Part shown: positions 34,858-40,870 of the stretch, in pieces
How positions within the stretch are numbered: the first letter of the stretch is position 1
Layout of the letters: the number at the start of each line of letters is the position of its first letter
Assembly (NCBI GenBank): GCA_945833995.1
Contig: CAMAGM010000007.1
Span: 1 to 40,870, forward strand
Reading direction: 5' to 3'
DNA: 40,870 nucleotides
DNA from: an uncultured Prevotella sp.
Lineage (GTDB): Bacteria; Bacteroidota; Bacteroidia; Bacteroidales; Bacteroidaceae
Notes under the pieces: model-generated
Databases searched by the model: none
The model's input: only the letters and a program-made list of their open reading frames with translations
Told to the model about the DNA's origin: nothing
Made by a program: the position numbers and the translations under genes

Positions 34858-37614
34858 TTAGTTTTGTTTCAATGCAGGCTTCAGCTCGTCGGGCGACTCA
34901 TTGGTGAACATATCCACCTTGGGTGCCGTCTTGGTGAAGAAATCAGCTATCGTTGTTGGGTTCAGGCGGAGCGAGGGGCTGAAGTCGCTACTCTGCATGT
35001 AGCTGACGATGGCTTGCCGCATCTGTCGGGCAACTATGCGCTGCGTGAGGTCGGTATCAATGTCCATCGTTGTCATGAGTAGCTTGCCGTTCAGCACACG
35101 AGCCTCGACGAGCATTCCTAATTTACGGCTCACGTGCCAGGTGTCGATGGGCTGTATGGGTGATTGGTAGTCGTGGGGCAGCTCCATAAGGTTCATCACC
35201 TGGGCTTTGTTAAGCAACTCCCACCAGTTGAGGTTGCTCCACGAGTCGGTGGGGAAACCGTGGCGGAACAGCGGATGCTGTTTGTCAATATAAGCTCCCG
35301 TGGTGTGTGGAGGGCGCATCTTGAACCACGAGGTGTTCCAAAACACTGGCAAGTAGGTTTGTCTCACGTCGCCGCCCAGCGTCACCTTGCCCGCTGCCGC
35401 TATAAGCACACTTCCTCCGTCTTCCAACACCTTGAGTGCCTCCAAGTCGAGTGTGTCTGTTATGTGTATGTCGCTTGGATTCTTTTCTTTGCCAGAAATG
35501 TCAGGATAAACCCAGAAGTCCCAGTGGTTCTGCCATTGTCCGTTGACGGTGATGCGCAGTGTCAGTTTTGACGGACTGGAGATCTTTGTCAGTGCAAGTC
35601 CTATGCTTCCTACGTCTGGGTGCTTCCCTAATGGCAGATTGCGGTTGGCTATGGTGCCACTGCTTAGTGTTCTGCCATCGCTGCTGTCGATGATGGCATA
35701 GGCAATGCATGCCGTGGTGTCACGCAAGGCATTGTAGATATCTACCGACACGGCGAGCGAGTCGGCTGACGAGAACACGAATCTCGGGAATTTTGCCAAC
35801 GCTACCAAAGGCGAGCAGAACTCCCTCCAGTCTTCCGCCGTGCAATATCCCTTCTCGCGCCAATGCACGTTGAGCACACCCACGAGTGCCGTCCCCTGAC
35901 CGCTGTAGTCGTTGAGTCCCAATAGTTGGAAGCCTGCATAGTCGCGGGTTCGGAGGTTGCGCTCTATCTCATGCTTGTAGCAGAGCTTCTGCAGTTGTCC
36001 GCTTGCCAAAAGGAACTTCTCGGCTTGTGCTGCCATGCCATTGCTGGCGAGCAGGTCGTTGAAAATATCGAAATTCAGAGCCTTATAGACACCACCATAT
36101 TGGCTCGTTTCCTTGAAGTCGGGAAAGGCGCACCATTGTCCCTGTTCGTGGGCTATGATGGGCGACGCGTTTGGCACAGTGTCGCGATAGTTCCGCGGAT
36201 AGTCCATCATGGCATTGAAATCGTCGAGCGACTGTGGCGCGTTCCTGTTCCAGTCGAGCCCCCTTGCACCGCCTTTGACGTGAAACTCCGAGCCGTCGTC
36301 CCACGCCCAGCCGCCACCTACCGATGCTCCACAATACACCTTTGTTGGATCGTAGTCGTGCATTTCCCTTACCCAGTCGTTGCAGTAGCCTACCCAGTCG
36401 CCAGCCGGCTCGTTTCCCGCAGCCATCATCACGAACGAAGGATGATGTCCATAAGTGTCAATTATGCGTCGCGATTCCTCAAGGAGATATTCGTCAATCA
36501 CCTGTCCACTACGCAGCTTCACGCCATGGTTTGGCCAAGATGGTCCCTCTGGCTGAAGGTATATTCCTATTTTGTCTGCCGCTGCGAAAGCTGCCTCTGG
36601 TGGGCAATAGCTGTGGAAGCGCACATGGTTCAACCCATATTCCTTGCATTTCCTGAAAATGCGCAGCCACGACTCCTCGTCGGTTGGTGGATAGCCTGTC
36701 TCTGGGAAACAGCAACACTCCACTGTTCCGCGCAGCCATGTCGGAGTGCCGTTGAGGTAAAACTGCCGACCCTCAATCTTGATGTCGCGGATGCCGAAGG
36801 TCACGGTAATAGGATGTCCCTTGTGCTGCAAGGTGCGGGTATATAGATAAGGTTCCGACTCGCTCCATAGGCGCATGGAGTCGCCCAACTCTATCTTATG
36901 GCATTCCCCGTCAATCATGATACTCACTTGGCGCGAGGCAATATCGGGCACGACGCGTATGCAGGGTTGTGGCGCAGTGCTTAGCGCAATGCGTCCTGCT
37001 ATTCCGTTCCAGTTGCCTTGCGTCTGGTCGGTCACGCTATGCGAGTCCTGCCCCACTCCCACGTTCTCTATACCATTATATACGCTTATGGCTATTTCGT
37101 TGTCCTTGCCAATCCTCACATAGTCCGTTATGTCATACTCGTGGGGCGTTGACAACGACATCTGGTGCCCAACCTTCCGCCCGTTGACATATACGGTTGT
37201 CTCAATGTGCGGTCTCTCCAAGAACAACCAAACGCGTTCCTTCCTCCATGACTGTGGAATACTTACCTTCCGCCTATACCAAGCCCTGCCGACATAGTGT
37301 TTGTTTGGTGTGAGGAAAAACGGATATTTGACATTGCCCTCCATGCGGTATTTCTCCATAAAGGGATTGAAGTAGTAGGACGAGTCGTAAGTAGAACCCG
37401 TCCACACGGTATGCGCCGTCACGTCGTTGCCCTTCCCATTGGTCTGCATGGAGCCAGGCAGGTCAATGCTGTCGTCATACACCTCTGATGTGCCAACCCC
37501 AAACTCCCATCTGCCAGAAAGGTCTATCGTCTCTGGGTCAACGGCGGCTTGTGCATGGGCAGACAAAAGCCATGCCATGCAACCTAATGCCAATATCTTT
37601 CCAATCTTTTTCAT
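34858..37614 (-). CDS. GH2-family exo-beta-glycosidase, exported
   Basis: This is a 918-residue glycoside hydrolase family 2 protein (beta-galactosidase, beta-glucuronidase or beta-mannosidase type). A signal peptide (MKKIGKILALGCMAWLLSA) is followed by a jelly-roll sugar-binding domain (WLFLERPHIETTVYVNGRKV). The immunoglobulin-like middle domain appears unusually short, roughly 50 residues. The TIM barrel has acid/base Glu402 in AAGNEPAG and nucleophile Glu490 in IIAHEQGQW, and a long C-terminal beta-rich region follows. The start at 37614 is chosen because upstream in-frame starts overlap the promoter at 37636-37643. It is the first gene of the operon, and the exact sugar specificity is unknown. 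Confidence 0.9.
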   Translation of the reverse strand: MKKIGKILALGCMAWLLSAHAQAAVDPETIDLSGRWEFGVGTSEVYDDSIDLPGSMQTNGKGNDVTAHTVWTGSTYDSSYYFNPFMEKYRMEGNVKYPFFLTPNKHYVGRAWYRRKVSIPQSWRKERVWLFLERPHIETTVYVNGRKVGHQMSLSTPHEYDITDYVRIGKDNEIAISVYNGIENVGVGQDSHSVTDQTQGNWNGIAGRIALSTAPQPCIRVVPDIASRQVSIMIDGECHKIELGDSMRLWSESEPYLYTRTLQHKGHPITVTFGIRDIKIEGRQFYLNGTPTWLRGTVECCCFPETGYPPTDEESWLRIFRKCKEYGLNHVRFHSYCPPEAAFAAADKIGIYLQPEGPSWPNHGVKLRSGQVIDEYLLEESRRIIDTYGHHPSFVMMAAGNEPAGDWVGYCNDWVREMHDYDPTKVYCGASVGGGWAWDDGSEFHVKGGARGLDWNRNAPQSLDDFNAMMDYPRNYRDTVPNASPIIAHEQGQWCAFPDFKETSQYGGVYKALNFDIFNDLLASNGMAAQAEKFLLASGQLQKLCYKHEIERNLRTRDYAGFQLLGLNDYSGQGTALVGVLNVHWREKGYCTAEDWREFCSPLVALAKFPRFVFSSADSLAVSVDIYNALRDTTACIAYAIIDSSDGRTLSSGTIANRNLPLGKHPDVGSIGLALTKISSPSKLTLRITVNGQWQNHWDFWVYPDISGKEKNPSDIHITDTLDLEALKVLEDGGSVLIAAAGKVTLGGDVRQTYLPVFWNTSWFKMRPPHTTGAYIDKQHPLFRHGFPTDSWSNLNWWELLNKAQVMNLMELPHDYQSPIQPIDTWHVSRKLGMLVEARVLNGKLLMTTMDIDTDLTQRIVARQMRQAIVSYMQSSDFSPSLRLNPTTIADFFTKTAPKVDMFTNESPDELKPALKQN

Positions 37615-37635
37615 ATCTAAAACACTTTTCATTTG

Positions 37636-37643
37636 CAAAGGTA
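37636..37643 (-). promoter_or_regulatory. -7 promoter element of the GH2-MFS-DUF5107-GH35 operon
   Basis: TACCTTTG on the minus strand matches TAnnTTTG and lies 22 bases before the start at 37614. An ATTG at 37665-37662 is a weak -33 candidate. The next in-frame ATG upstream (37632) would be at or before the transcript start, so it is rejected. Confidence 0.55.
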
Positions 37644-37725
37644 ATATGTTTCGCGCTAATACAATATGGATTTTCCTTATTATTCCATGGACAATCTTAT
37701 GTAAGTGCAAAAAAGTGGCGAATCT

Positions 37726-37757
37726 TTTGGCGGTGAGGAGGAAAAGTCGTATTTTTG
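37726..37757 (+). promoter_or_regulatory. promoter of the Rpn/PDDEXK gene
   Basis: TTTG (37726-37729), 20 bases and TATTTTTG (37750-37757) match the Bacteroidota consensus exactly. The ATG at 37776 is 19 bases past the -7 box, giving a very short leader. Confidence 0.75.
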
Positions 37758-37775
37758 CAGAAAATATGGAATGAT

Positions 37776-38714
37776 ATGGCAAACTATGTACGATTTGACT
37801 GGGCAATGAAGCGTCTGCTTCGCGACAAGGCGAATCACGCCGTGCTGGAGGGCTTGATGACCTCTCTCCTTGGCGAGAGATTCACCATAGTGCGTTTCCT
37901 TGAGAGCGAGGGAAACCAGACGGACGAGATCGACAAGTTCAACCGTGTGGATATGCTTGTCGAGAACGGGCGTGGCGAGTTGGTTATTATCGAGATACAG
38001 AATAGTCGCGAGCTGACCTACTTCCACCGTATGCTCTACGGCGTGTCGAAGGTGATAACCGACTACATAAAGTTAGGCAGCAACTATGGCAAGGTTCGCA
38101 AGGTGTATTCGGTCAACATTGTGTATTTCTCCCTTGGTCAGGGCACGGATTATGTGTATCATGGCAAGACGGTGTTCCGCGGCCTGCATGACAGCAACGA
38201 CGTGCTGAGGCTGTCGAGGCGTCAGCAGGAGGTGTTCTTCGGCACTGTCCCTGACGACGAGGCAAGGAAGGAGGCGGGCGACCTGTTCCCTGAGTATTAC
38301 TTGCTGAAAGTGAACAACTTCGACCGTGTGGCGAAGACACCGTTGGACGAGTGGATAGCGTTTCTGAAGACTGGCGAGATATCCTCCGACACCACTGTCC
38401 CCGGCTTGGTTGAGGCGCGCGAGTGTCTCAATCTCGACAAGATGTCCGAGGGAGACCGCCATGCCTACCTGCGTCACATGGACAATATCTGGTATCAGAA
38501 ACACGCACTAACCACAAGTTTTGACGATGGGATGCAGCAAGGACTTGTGAAAGGTGAGGCAATAGGACTGGAGAAAGGGCGTGCGGAAGGACTTGCGGAA
38601 GGCAAGAAACTTGAGAAGCTTGAGACGGCAATGAATCTCAAGAAGCTCGGCATTCCTATAGAAACGATTGCTACGGCAACTGGTTTGACGATAGATGAAA
38701 TCCATACCCTGTAA
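37776..38714 (+). CDS. Rpn/PD-(D/E)XK nuclease-family protein
   Basis: This 312-residue protein belongs to the PDDEXK_2/Rpn family (often annotated as recombination-promoting nuclease or putative transposase). The nuclease core shows Asp59 in NRVDMLV and Glu73-x-Gln75 in IIEIQNS, with Gln in place of the classical Lys, as is usual in this family. A family-like tail of Gly/Lys/Glu repeats follows (GLEKGRAEGLAEGKK) and then a C-terminal helix-turn with TIATATGLTIDEI. The start at 37776 sits after a consensus promoter that contains an alternative TTG. It is monocistronic and ends at a hairpin. Rpn proteins are often multi-copy and can move; nothing here shows mobility directly. Confidence 0.88.
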   Translation: MANYVRFDWAMKRLLRDKANHAVLEGLMTSLLGERFTIVRFLESEGNQTDEIDKFNRVDMLVENGRGELVIIEIQNSRELTYFHRMLYGVSKVITDYIKLGSNYGKVRKVYSVNIVYFSLGQGTDYVYHGKTVFRGLHDSNDVLRLSRRQQEVFFGTVPDDEARKEAGDLFPEYYLLKVNNFDRVAKTPLDEWIAFLKTGEISSDTTVPGLVEARECLNLDKMSEGDRHAYLRHMDNIWYQKHALTTSFDDGMQQGLVKGEAIGLEKGRAEGLAEGKKLEKLETAMNLKKLGIPIETIATATGLTIDEIHTL

Positions 38715-38730
38715 CTATAAATGAAGATGA

Positions 38731-38771
38731 GAATCGGCATGCCCAATATCTATATAAAGGTGTGCCGATTC
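38731..38771 (+). terminator. hairpin after the Rpn gene
   Basis: GAATCGGCA (38731-38739) pairs perfectly with TGCCGATTC (38763-38771) over a 23-base loop, and AATTTTC follows. It is probably the Rpn terminator. The 415-bp gap 38715-39129 otherwise holds one copy of a diverged 80-bp repeat and no gene that I can support. Confidence 0.6.
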
Positions 38772-38799
38772 AATTTTCTGTCAAACGTCGGCCTGCGGT

Positions 38800-38879
38800 A
38801 TGGTCTTAGGATGCCTTTGGGACGGTGACGTACTTCCTGTATTCATTCTTCTACGGCAAAAGTTAGGGCTATAGGTGCA
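38800..38879 (+). repeat. 80-bp direct repeat, copy A
   Basis: This stretch aligns without gaps to 40751-40830 at about 59 of 80 positions. The conserved blocks are the GGGACGGTGAC core, TATTCATTC and a GGCTATA..TGCA end. The end resembles a degraded promoter (-7 like TATAGGTGCA). The two copies bracket the small-gene cassettes and the inverted-repeat element. Confidence 0.7.
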
Positions 38880-39061
38880 ACTCATCTTTCCTCAAAAACG
38901 CAACTGCCCCACCAAACATCATTTCCCCCATCACACTGTATCAACATATAAAAGCCACACCCATGCCATTATGCCAGCTATTATGCCATTAAGAATCTTC
39001 CGATAATGCAGAATTGAAGGATATAGTTGAGAGAAATTAAAAAATCCTAAGAAAAATCTTA

Positions 39062-39098
39062 AAATATTTGGAGGTTACGGAATTAATATGTATCTTTG
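39062..39098 (+). promoter_or_regulatory. promoter of the 47-codon gene (cassette 1)
   Basis: TTTG (39067-39070), 20 bases and TATCTTTG (39091-39098) form an exact consensus. The -33 region AAATATTTGGAG (39062-39073) is identical to the one at 40169-40180, at the same spacing from the same -7 box. Confidence 0.75.
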
Positions 39099-39129
39099 CA
39101 CACAACAACGTAATGACTGATAATTACAC

Positions 39130-39273
39130 ATGAACGCATATAATAAAACCATAGATATACAGTATCCTACTTCAGGCATGTTGGATGCCTTGGGTAAGTT
39201 GAGAGAAAGAAAAATCTCCCAACTACAGAAGTTACGCTCGCAAGAAAGATGTACTGTTTCCATTGTGCTTTAA
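39130..39273 (+). CDS. 47-residue hypothetical protein, cassette 1 first gene
   Basis: This encodes a small basic protein with a Lys/Arg/Gln-rich helix (LGKLRERKISQLQKLRSQ). It lies 32 bases after a consensus promoter, which supports expression. Its stop is immediately followed by the ATG at 39274, an arrangement typical of translationally coupled pairs such as antitoxin-toxin genes. I recognise no family. It could be a degenerate first exon-like remnant of a longer gene, since reading continues in frame after the stop. Confidence 0.45.
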   Translation: MNAYNKTIDIQYPTSGMLDALGKLRERKISQLQKLRSQERCTVSIVL

Positions 39274-39770
39274 ATGAAATTCTCAATATCTATTACCAGC
39301 AACGACAATACCGTACGTCTTGGTCTTGAAACGGCAGACACCTCGTTCTTAGGAGAATATCTATTTCCAAAGAGATTGAAAGTAGGGGCGTAGAAATCGT
39401 AGAGGTAATATTGGATAGGGAATTGGGTAAAGGATTGGCTGGTATGGCATTATTAGACAACATATCCTCTGTAATAGCCAATTTATTCATCGAGAACAAG
39501 AATGCCATCTTGTTTTTTTATTGTGACGACCTGAACGAGATTCCCAGATGCCGCATACGCAATATTTCCCCACAAGAATACCGCAGCAATCTGTTCTCGC
39601 TCATGTTTGAACGTTATGTCACAAAGCATGGAATTCAATCGGTACATGATGTCACAATCCGCATCAACGCTATTGACCATTGCTTGTTCTTTCATTTCAT
39701 ATCCCGCGATGAGCACATGGACTTAATCGATGAAATAAAGGAAGATTTTGCTGCTACATATTCAAAATAG
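39274..39770 (+). pseudogene. frame-broken hypothetical gene, cassette 1 second gene
   Basis: The first frame from 39274 reads MKFSISITSNDNTVRLGLET and on to LGEYLFPK, then stops at 39391-39393. The frame one base back is open across the break (from the stop at 39327-39329 to 39770). It encodes a compact domain with IVEVILDRELGKGLAG, NAILFFYCDDLNEIPRCR and CLFFHFISRDEHMDLIDEI. The two parts join into one plausible protein of about 165 residues, so a small indel near 39330-39393 broke the gene. The domain vaguely resembles small Bacteroidota DUF6169-like proteins, but I am not sure. No slippery heptamer for programmed frameshifting is visible. Confidence 0.6.
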
Positions 39771-39771
39771 T

Positions 39772-40110
39772 TTTAGCCTGCATTATTCATACTGTTCCGT
39801 CACGAAAGGCCTAAATGGCAGTGCAAACTGAACGCAGAGCCGAGCTTGCTCGAGCTATGCTGAGGTGCAGCCAGCCTTCGACGTAGTCAATGGCAGTGCA
39901 TCAGCGTGAGCACAGCGATGACGATGCAGAATGTAGTAAATCCTACTTTCAACCGACGACAAACCGAGAGCAATGTCAAGTTTGCTTGAATATTGCCGAG
40001 GTGCGAAGGAGGAAGGCTAAGTCAAAGCCAAAGAGGAAGAGCGAGCACCGCGCTGAGGTGCTGCCAGTTAGGTCTTGCAGTAGGAACGAGTATGAATAAT
40101 GTAGGCTAAA
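39772..40110 (+). mobile_element. 339-bp MITE-like element with terminal inverted repeats
   Basis: The ends are near-perfect inverted copies of about 27 bases: TTTAGCCTGCATTATTCAT (39772-39790, continuing to 39798), and its inverse from 40110 back to 40083, with one substitution and one extra base. Weaker pairing continues inward to about 39825/40055 around TGGCAG. Inside are a palindrome near GAGCTTGCTCG, a 12-base direct repeat AATGGCAGTGCA (39814, 39889) and no credible gene. It begins two bases after the stop of the broken gene. No clear target-site duplication is seen. Confidence 0.65.
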
Positions 40111-40168
40111 GAGCCAATGAACCCCGAGGCTGCTACTCATTTTCGAAATTTTGTTCTTTTTTCGATTG

Positions 40169-40205
40169 AAATATTTGGAGATTGGCTTTATTTGTGCTAT
40201 CTTTG
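40169..40205 (+). promoter_or_regulatory. promoter of the 52-codon gene (cassette 2)
   Basis: TTTG (40174-40177), 20 bases and TATCTTTG (40198-40205) form an exact consensus. The AAATATTTGGAG block and the following CA match the cassette 1 promoter. The stretch 40111-40168 between the element and this promoter shows nothing else. Confidence 0.75.
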
Positions 40206-40256
40206 CATCACAAAAAAAAGGTATCCTATCTTAAGGGTAGTAAAAAACAACAATGT

Positions 40257-40415
40257 ATGAACGAGGAACTGAAGAAAAAAAGGGATGAGGTACTAAGACG
40301 TTTCCTTGCCGCAAGGGATAGGAAAAAGGAGTATCTCGTTGAAATGGAAGAGAGAATGCGTAGGAACTACAAGCTGCGTACTGGTATGGATGCCACCAAC
40401 TTCTCGGCATTATGA
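40257..40415 (+). CDS. 52-residue charged hypothetical protein, cassette 2 first gene
   Basis: This encodes a very charged, probably all-helical protein (MNEELKKKRDEVLRRFL, then RDRKKEYLVEMEERMRR), ending TGMDATNFSAL. It follows a consensus promoter by about 50 bases. An upstream in-frame start at 40182 overlaps the promoter and is rejected. Its stop overlaps the next ATG as ATGA, which suggests translational coupling. I do not recognise a family; small helical antitoxin-like or mobile-element accessory proteins would fit, without evidence for either. Confidence 0.55.
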   Translation: MNEELKKKRDEVLRRFLAARDRKKEYLVEMEERMRRNYKLRTGMDATNFSAL

Positions 40416-40695
40416 ACGCGCTGTCCTTGCAGTGGATCAACACATACTCACCATACAAGGCAAGAATGGTAATGGCAGAGTTTTCTGAATCTATCCATCT
40501 ATTGAGTGAGAAGCCTAACGACAGGCAATAGATGCATTTGGAATTTCTTTCAAGGAATCAACACACGGCAATCACAATCTCAACAAGCCTGCCTTTAAAC
40601 AATGTGGCAATCATTCAAGACAATCGGCACACCTTAGCATCAAAATGATTCTTGGAATTATTGGCATTTCGAGAATGTTAAATGTTAACTGCTAA
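40412..40695 (+). pseudogene. frame-broken hypothetical gene, cassette 2 second gene
   Basis: From ATG 40412 a frame reads MNALSLQWINTYSPYKARM on to LSEKPNDRQ and stops at TAG 40529-40531. The frame one base back is open from 40519 to the stop at 40693-40695, with AIDAFGISFKESTHGN and KPAFKQCGN. Joined, they would give about 94 residues. The same frame as the ATG also continues after the TAG for 38 codons to 40648. I cannot tell a decayed gene from a 39-residue gene plus noise. It is coupled to the 52-residue gene by an ATGA overlap. Confidence 0.35.
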
Positions 40696-40750
40696 TTTGT
40701 TAATCTGAGAAGCCGTTTCCTGTGCTTTTCGCCTACCATCATCCTTCGAG

Positions 40751-40830
40751 ATGGTCTCGGGATGCCTTCGGGACGGTGACGGGAGCATTATATTCATTCA
40801 AAAGCGACAAAAGTCACGGCTATAATTGCA
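40751..40830 (+). repeat. 80-bp direct repeat, copy B
   Basis: This is the second copy of the repeat at 38800-38879, about 74% identical without gaps. Just before it, ACCATC (40736-40741) can pair with GATGGT (40750-40755). Its end, GGCTATAATTGCAC, resembles a weakened -7 promoter box. The remainder of 40696-40870 holds no gene that I can support. Confidence 0.7.
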
Positions 40831-40870
40831 CATTTGCAAGTAATTTCGGGTATGTTTTTTGTTATTTGGA

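Noticed and set aside
35926..36846. 306-codon plus-strand open frame opposite the GH2 gene
   Set aside because: Antisense to the catalytic barrel, whose acid residues and spacing are clearly kept on the other strand.
39890..40099. 69-codon plus-strand open frame inside the inverted-repeat element
   Set aside because: It is Lys/Arg/Glu-rich text read through repeats and palindromes, with no promoter or recognisable fold.

Overview
The window looks like a chromosomal segment of a Bacteroidota bacterium, most probably order Bacteroidales and near Prevotellaceae. The evidence is repeated Bacteroidota-type promoters (TTTG, about 20 bases, TAnnTTTG) ahead of many genes, a full-length SprA-type outer-membrane translocon of the type IX secretion system, lipoproteins with Bacteroidota-style lipoboxes, DUF3667 and DUF5107 proteins, and extracytoplasmic glycoside hydrolases. 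The species cannot be read from sequence alone. I saw no rRNA, tRNA or CRISPR array.

Layout. 1-2.7 kb: an OmpA-family protein cut by the window edge, a small lipoprotein and an EamA transporter, all on the minus strand. 2.8-4.7 kb: an ABC-type ATPase and a DUF4435/TOPRIM-like protein on the plus strand, separated by a 7-base tandem repeat. 4.7-12.2 kb: sprA, convergent with and overlapping the DUF4435 gene. 12.3-14.3 kb: a GH43-like secreted protein and a zinc-ribbon DUF3667 membrane protein. 14.4-18.0 kb: an etfB-etfA-acyl-CoA dehydrogenase operon. 18.2-25.9 kb: a five-gene export operon (NHLP-type HlyD adaptor, C39 peptidase/ABC exporter, second ABC exporter, lipoprotein adaptor, TolC channel). 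26.1-28.0 kb: a SIMPL protein, nagB and a 59-residue winged-helix protein. 28.1-37.6 kb: a four-gene carbohydrate operon (GH2, sugar-porter MFS, DUF5107-TPR, GH35) with no SusC/SusD pair. 37.8-38.7 kb: an Rpn/PD-(D/E)XK protein. 38.7-40.9 kb: a gene-poor accessory stretch with two small gene cassettes behind near-identical promoters, a broken gene, a 339-bp element with terminal inverted repeats, and two diverged 80-bp direct repeats.

How the parts fit. The export operon encodes everything needed to cleave a double-glycine-type leader and move a peptide across both membranes, but no precursor peptide is visible here. The carbohydrate operon implies that secreted exo-glycosidases release a simple sugar, which the MFS porter imports for a cytosolic DUF5107-TPR protein. 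The ATPase/DUF4435 pair resembles the split ATPase plus TOPRIM nuclease logic of OLD and PARIS defence systems and is the best candidate for an undescribed system. The right end looks like a site of repeated insertion and gene decay.
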